Below are positions 62,530-64,000 of a DNA stretch of 64,000 nucleotides, piece by piece. This DNA comes from Fervidobacterium nodosum Rt17-B1 (GTDB taxonomy: Bacteria; Thermotogota; Thermotogae; Thermotogales; Fervidobacteriaceae). Each line of letters opens with the position of its first letter. Positions within the stretch are counted from its first letter, which is position 1. The stretch covers positions 62,001 to 126,000 of the forward strand of contig NC_009718.1 of assembly GCF_000017545.1 (NCBI RefSeq), given 5' to 3'. A program made the translations under genes and the position numbers. The notes beneath the pieces were generated by a model that was given only the letters and a program-made list of their open reading frames with translations, had not been told where the DNA came from and searched no databases.

Positions 62530-63519
62530 GTGTTAAGTAGAAAGTATGCTTTTTTGACTTCTATTTTTCTTTCTTTTATTTATTCTGTTTTTTTGTTTGC
62601 TCTTTATATGGTACCTGTTGATAACAGTTATATAACTGCTACTTTTATGGAATTTAGATCAACTGGTAATATTCCACATTTCCATTCAGGTATCGATTTT
62701 AGTACGTTTTTGAAAGAAGGTATACCAGTTAAAGCTGTCGAAGATGGATACTTAGTACGTCTTGAGATAGATGAAGGGGGCATTTATGGAAAGACTTTAG
62801 TTCTCCAACACGCTGATGGTTACAGAACTTTGTATGCTCACCTTTCAAAATTTTCTGAAAAGCTTGATAAATTGGTTTCAATGATGAATGAAGAATTTGG
62901 AAATCAAAGGGTTGTTGTAGAAATTTATTCTGATGAGTATAAATTTCAAAGAGGTGAAGTGATAGGATACTCTGGTAGTACAGGAGAAGCAACAAAACCG
63001 CATGCACACTTTGAAGTTAGAAGCAGCGACGAGAAGTTCTTTTACGATCCTCTAAAATTTATCGATAAAAACCTCTTGAGACCAGTAAGCATGAATATTC
63101 TCTTAAAGAGTGTAAGAATTGAAGGTAAAGAGTATCCATTCGTAGAAAATGGAGTTTACTATTTTAGTGAACGATATCCAAAAATTTCCATTGAAGCGTA
63201 CACAGAATTAGCAAAAAATTTACTTGGAGTTAAAGAAATAAAAGTGTACTTTTCAGAAAATTTGGTGTATCATATAATACTTGACGAGGTTCCAGAAGAA
63301 TATTGGAATAAGCCTTACGAAGTTTACGATGAAGAAGGAACAATCATGACTGGACTTATTTACCGTGGTTTTTATAAACTTTACAATAATAAAAATGTTT
63401 CATTTGTTAAAGAAAATAAAATCGAAAGTCAAACTGGAAATTTGTACAACGTAAGGATTGAAATTACTGATGAATTCGGAAATAACGGAGTTTTTAGATT
63501 TACTCTTCAAAGAAGATAA
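62530..63519 (+). CDS. M23-family metallopeptidase (LytM-like)
   Basis: A 329-residue protein with an N-terminal membrane segment or uncleaved signal (residues 8-28) and a LytM/M23 domain at about 35-185. The zinc ligands are in HFHSGIDF, and HAHFEVRS carries the HxH; YAHLSKF is also present. It should cut peptidoglycan cross-links or regulate other hydrolases. The C-terminal 140 residues are beta-rich and unknown. Start GTG at 62530; AAGGGAG is rather far upstream. Confidence 0.87.
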   Translation: MLSRKYAFLTSIFLSFIYSVFLFALYMVPVDNSYITATFMEFRSTGNIPHFHSGIDFSTFLKEGIPVKAVEDGYLVRLEIDEGGIYGKTLVLQHADGYRTLYAHLSKFSEKLDKLVSMMNEEFGNQRVVVEIYSDEYKFQRGEVIGYSGSTGEATKPHAHFEVRSSDEKFFYDPLKFIDKNLLRPVSMNILLKSVRIEGKEYPFVENGVYYFSERYPKISIEAYTELAKNLLGVKEIKVYFSENLVYHIILDEVPEEYWNKPYEVYDEEGTIMTGLIYRGFYKLYNNKNVSFVKENKIESQTGNLYNVRIEITDEFGNNGVFRFTLQRR

Positions 63520-63555
63520 AAAACTCTAATTTTTTTATTTTTGAAGGTGATTGCC

Positions 63556-63885
63556 ATGTTATTTTTCAAAAAAAGAGAAAAAACTGAAGCAGAACTTGAA
63601 AAGAATCCATTTTACAAAGACAAAAACGCACTTGTTGTTTATATTAAGTGCAATAAATGTGGTGAAGTTTTTAGAAGTCATCTGAGAATAGGATACGATT
63701 TTATAATAAATTACGATGATAGGTCATCGCCTTTTATGATTGAAAAAGTTTATGTTGGCTCGAAATGTCCTAATAAGATTGAGTTACACGCAAAATTCAC
63801 TGGTTCGTATAAACCAGTGAGTATCGATATAGATGGTGGTAAGTTTATCTCAAAAGAAACCTACGAAAGGGAGGCAGAGAGATGA
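63556..63885 (+). CDS. small CxxC zinc-ribbon-like protein
   Basis: A 109-residue protein. After a basic start it has [18 protein letters not shown] and later [14 protein letters not shown], giving three cysteines suited for one metal site. I do not recognise a named family. The ATG at 63556 follows GAAGGTGATTGCC, and the stop overlaps the metK start by ATGA, so the two are coupled. Confidence 0.7.
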   Translation: MLFFKKREKTEAELEKNPFYKDKNALVVYIKCNKCGEVFRSHLRIGYDFIINYDDRSSPFMIEKVYVGSKCPNKIELHAKFTGSYKPVSIDIDGGKFISKETYEREAER

Positions 63886-64000
63886 GAAGACTTTTTACAA
63901 GTGAAAGTGTCACAGAAGGACACCCAGATAAGATGGCAGATCAAATTAGTGATGCCATCTTAGACGCGATTATTGAGCAAGATCCGAAAGCTCGTGTAGC
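63882..64000 (+). CDS. metK: S-adenosylmethionine synthetase, N-terminal part
   Basis: The gene runs off the window. The visible 39 residues include [20 protein letters not shown], the signature N-terminus with the catalytic HPDK loop. The enzyme makes SAM from methionine and ATP. The ribosome site GGGAGGCAGAG lies inside the previous gene. Confidence 0.95.
   Translation, partial: MRRLFTSESVTEGHPDKMADQISDAILDAIIEQDPKARV

Overview
The window comes from an AT-rich, anaerobic, peptide- and sugar-fermenting thermophile of the Thermotogota, most likely Fervidobacterium or a close relative. Support for this is a peroxiredoxin-nitroreductase fusion, an acetylase-type lysine operon in the order asd-dapF-dapA-dapB-dapH-lysC, a butyrate kinase/phosphotransbutyrylase/2-oxoacid:ferredoxin oxidoreductase operon, Hfq with HflX, DisA, many TTG/GTG starts and strong AGGAGG-type ribosome binding sites. 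The genus is inferred from gene content and was not confirmed by any search.

Positions 1-13,400 are a mosaic accessory region. A roughly 0.6 kb direct repeat (1223-1821 and 12722-13334) brackets about 11 kb. This interval holds a broken iorA, remnants of a phage lysis cassette, a start-less nuclease gene, a TPR-glycosyltransferase, a lipoprotein, an intact aminotransferase, an IS3-type and an IS110-type element, and a broken DnaC-like helicase loader. The geometry looks like single-crossover integration of a circular molecule.

Positions 13,400-29,600 carry a membrane diguanylate cyclase and the lysine/diaminopimelate operon. That operon is preceded by a consensus promoter, a short lysine-rich leader ORF and a terminator/anti-terminator pair, so it is a candidate attenuator. 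Convergent to it lie ecfT, a lytic transglycosylase, a SAM hydrolase and the M20 deacetylase that finishes the acetylated DAP route. An IS6-like element with an exact 8-bp target duplication sits just upstream of ecfT. An EF-hand protein, an esterase and a phospholipase C-like protein follow.

Positions 29,600-46,200 are housekeeping and signalling genes: glyA-DUF1015, disA, a ROK kinase, an OmpH-like protein, an LptB-like ATPase, DUF2344, a response regulator with a PP2C phosphatase, efp, Asp23, nusB, folP, an RsuA-type synthase, a VWA lipoprotein with a small outer-membrane protein, a CIRCE-controlled hsp20, and a serA/aminotransferase pair.

Positions 46,500-54,300 form one amino-acid fermentation operon: aminotransferase, Buk, Ptb, Buk, an uncharacterised P-loop ATPase, then the four KOR/VOR subunits. 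Together they would take an amino acid to its 2-oxoacid, acyl-CoA, acyl-phosphate and finally acid plus ATP. Positions 54,400-64,000 hold an outer-membrane protein, a second IS6-like copy lodged between a tRNA-Gly promoter and its gene, guaB, a four-gene DUF2089/beta-solenoid operon, hfq-hflX, an M23 peptidase, a small CxxC protein and the start of metK.

The most interesting items are the candidate lysine leader-peptide attenuator, the DUF2089/beta-solenoid operon sharing one helical module, the direct-repeat-bounded island, and the IS insertion that separates a tRNA gene from its promoter.
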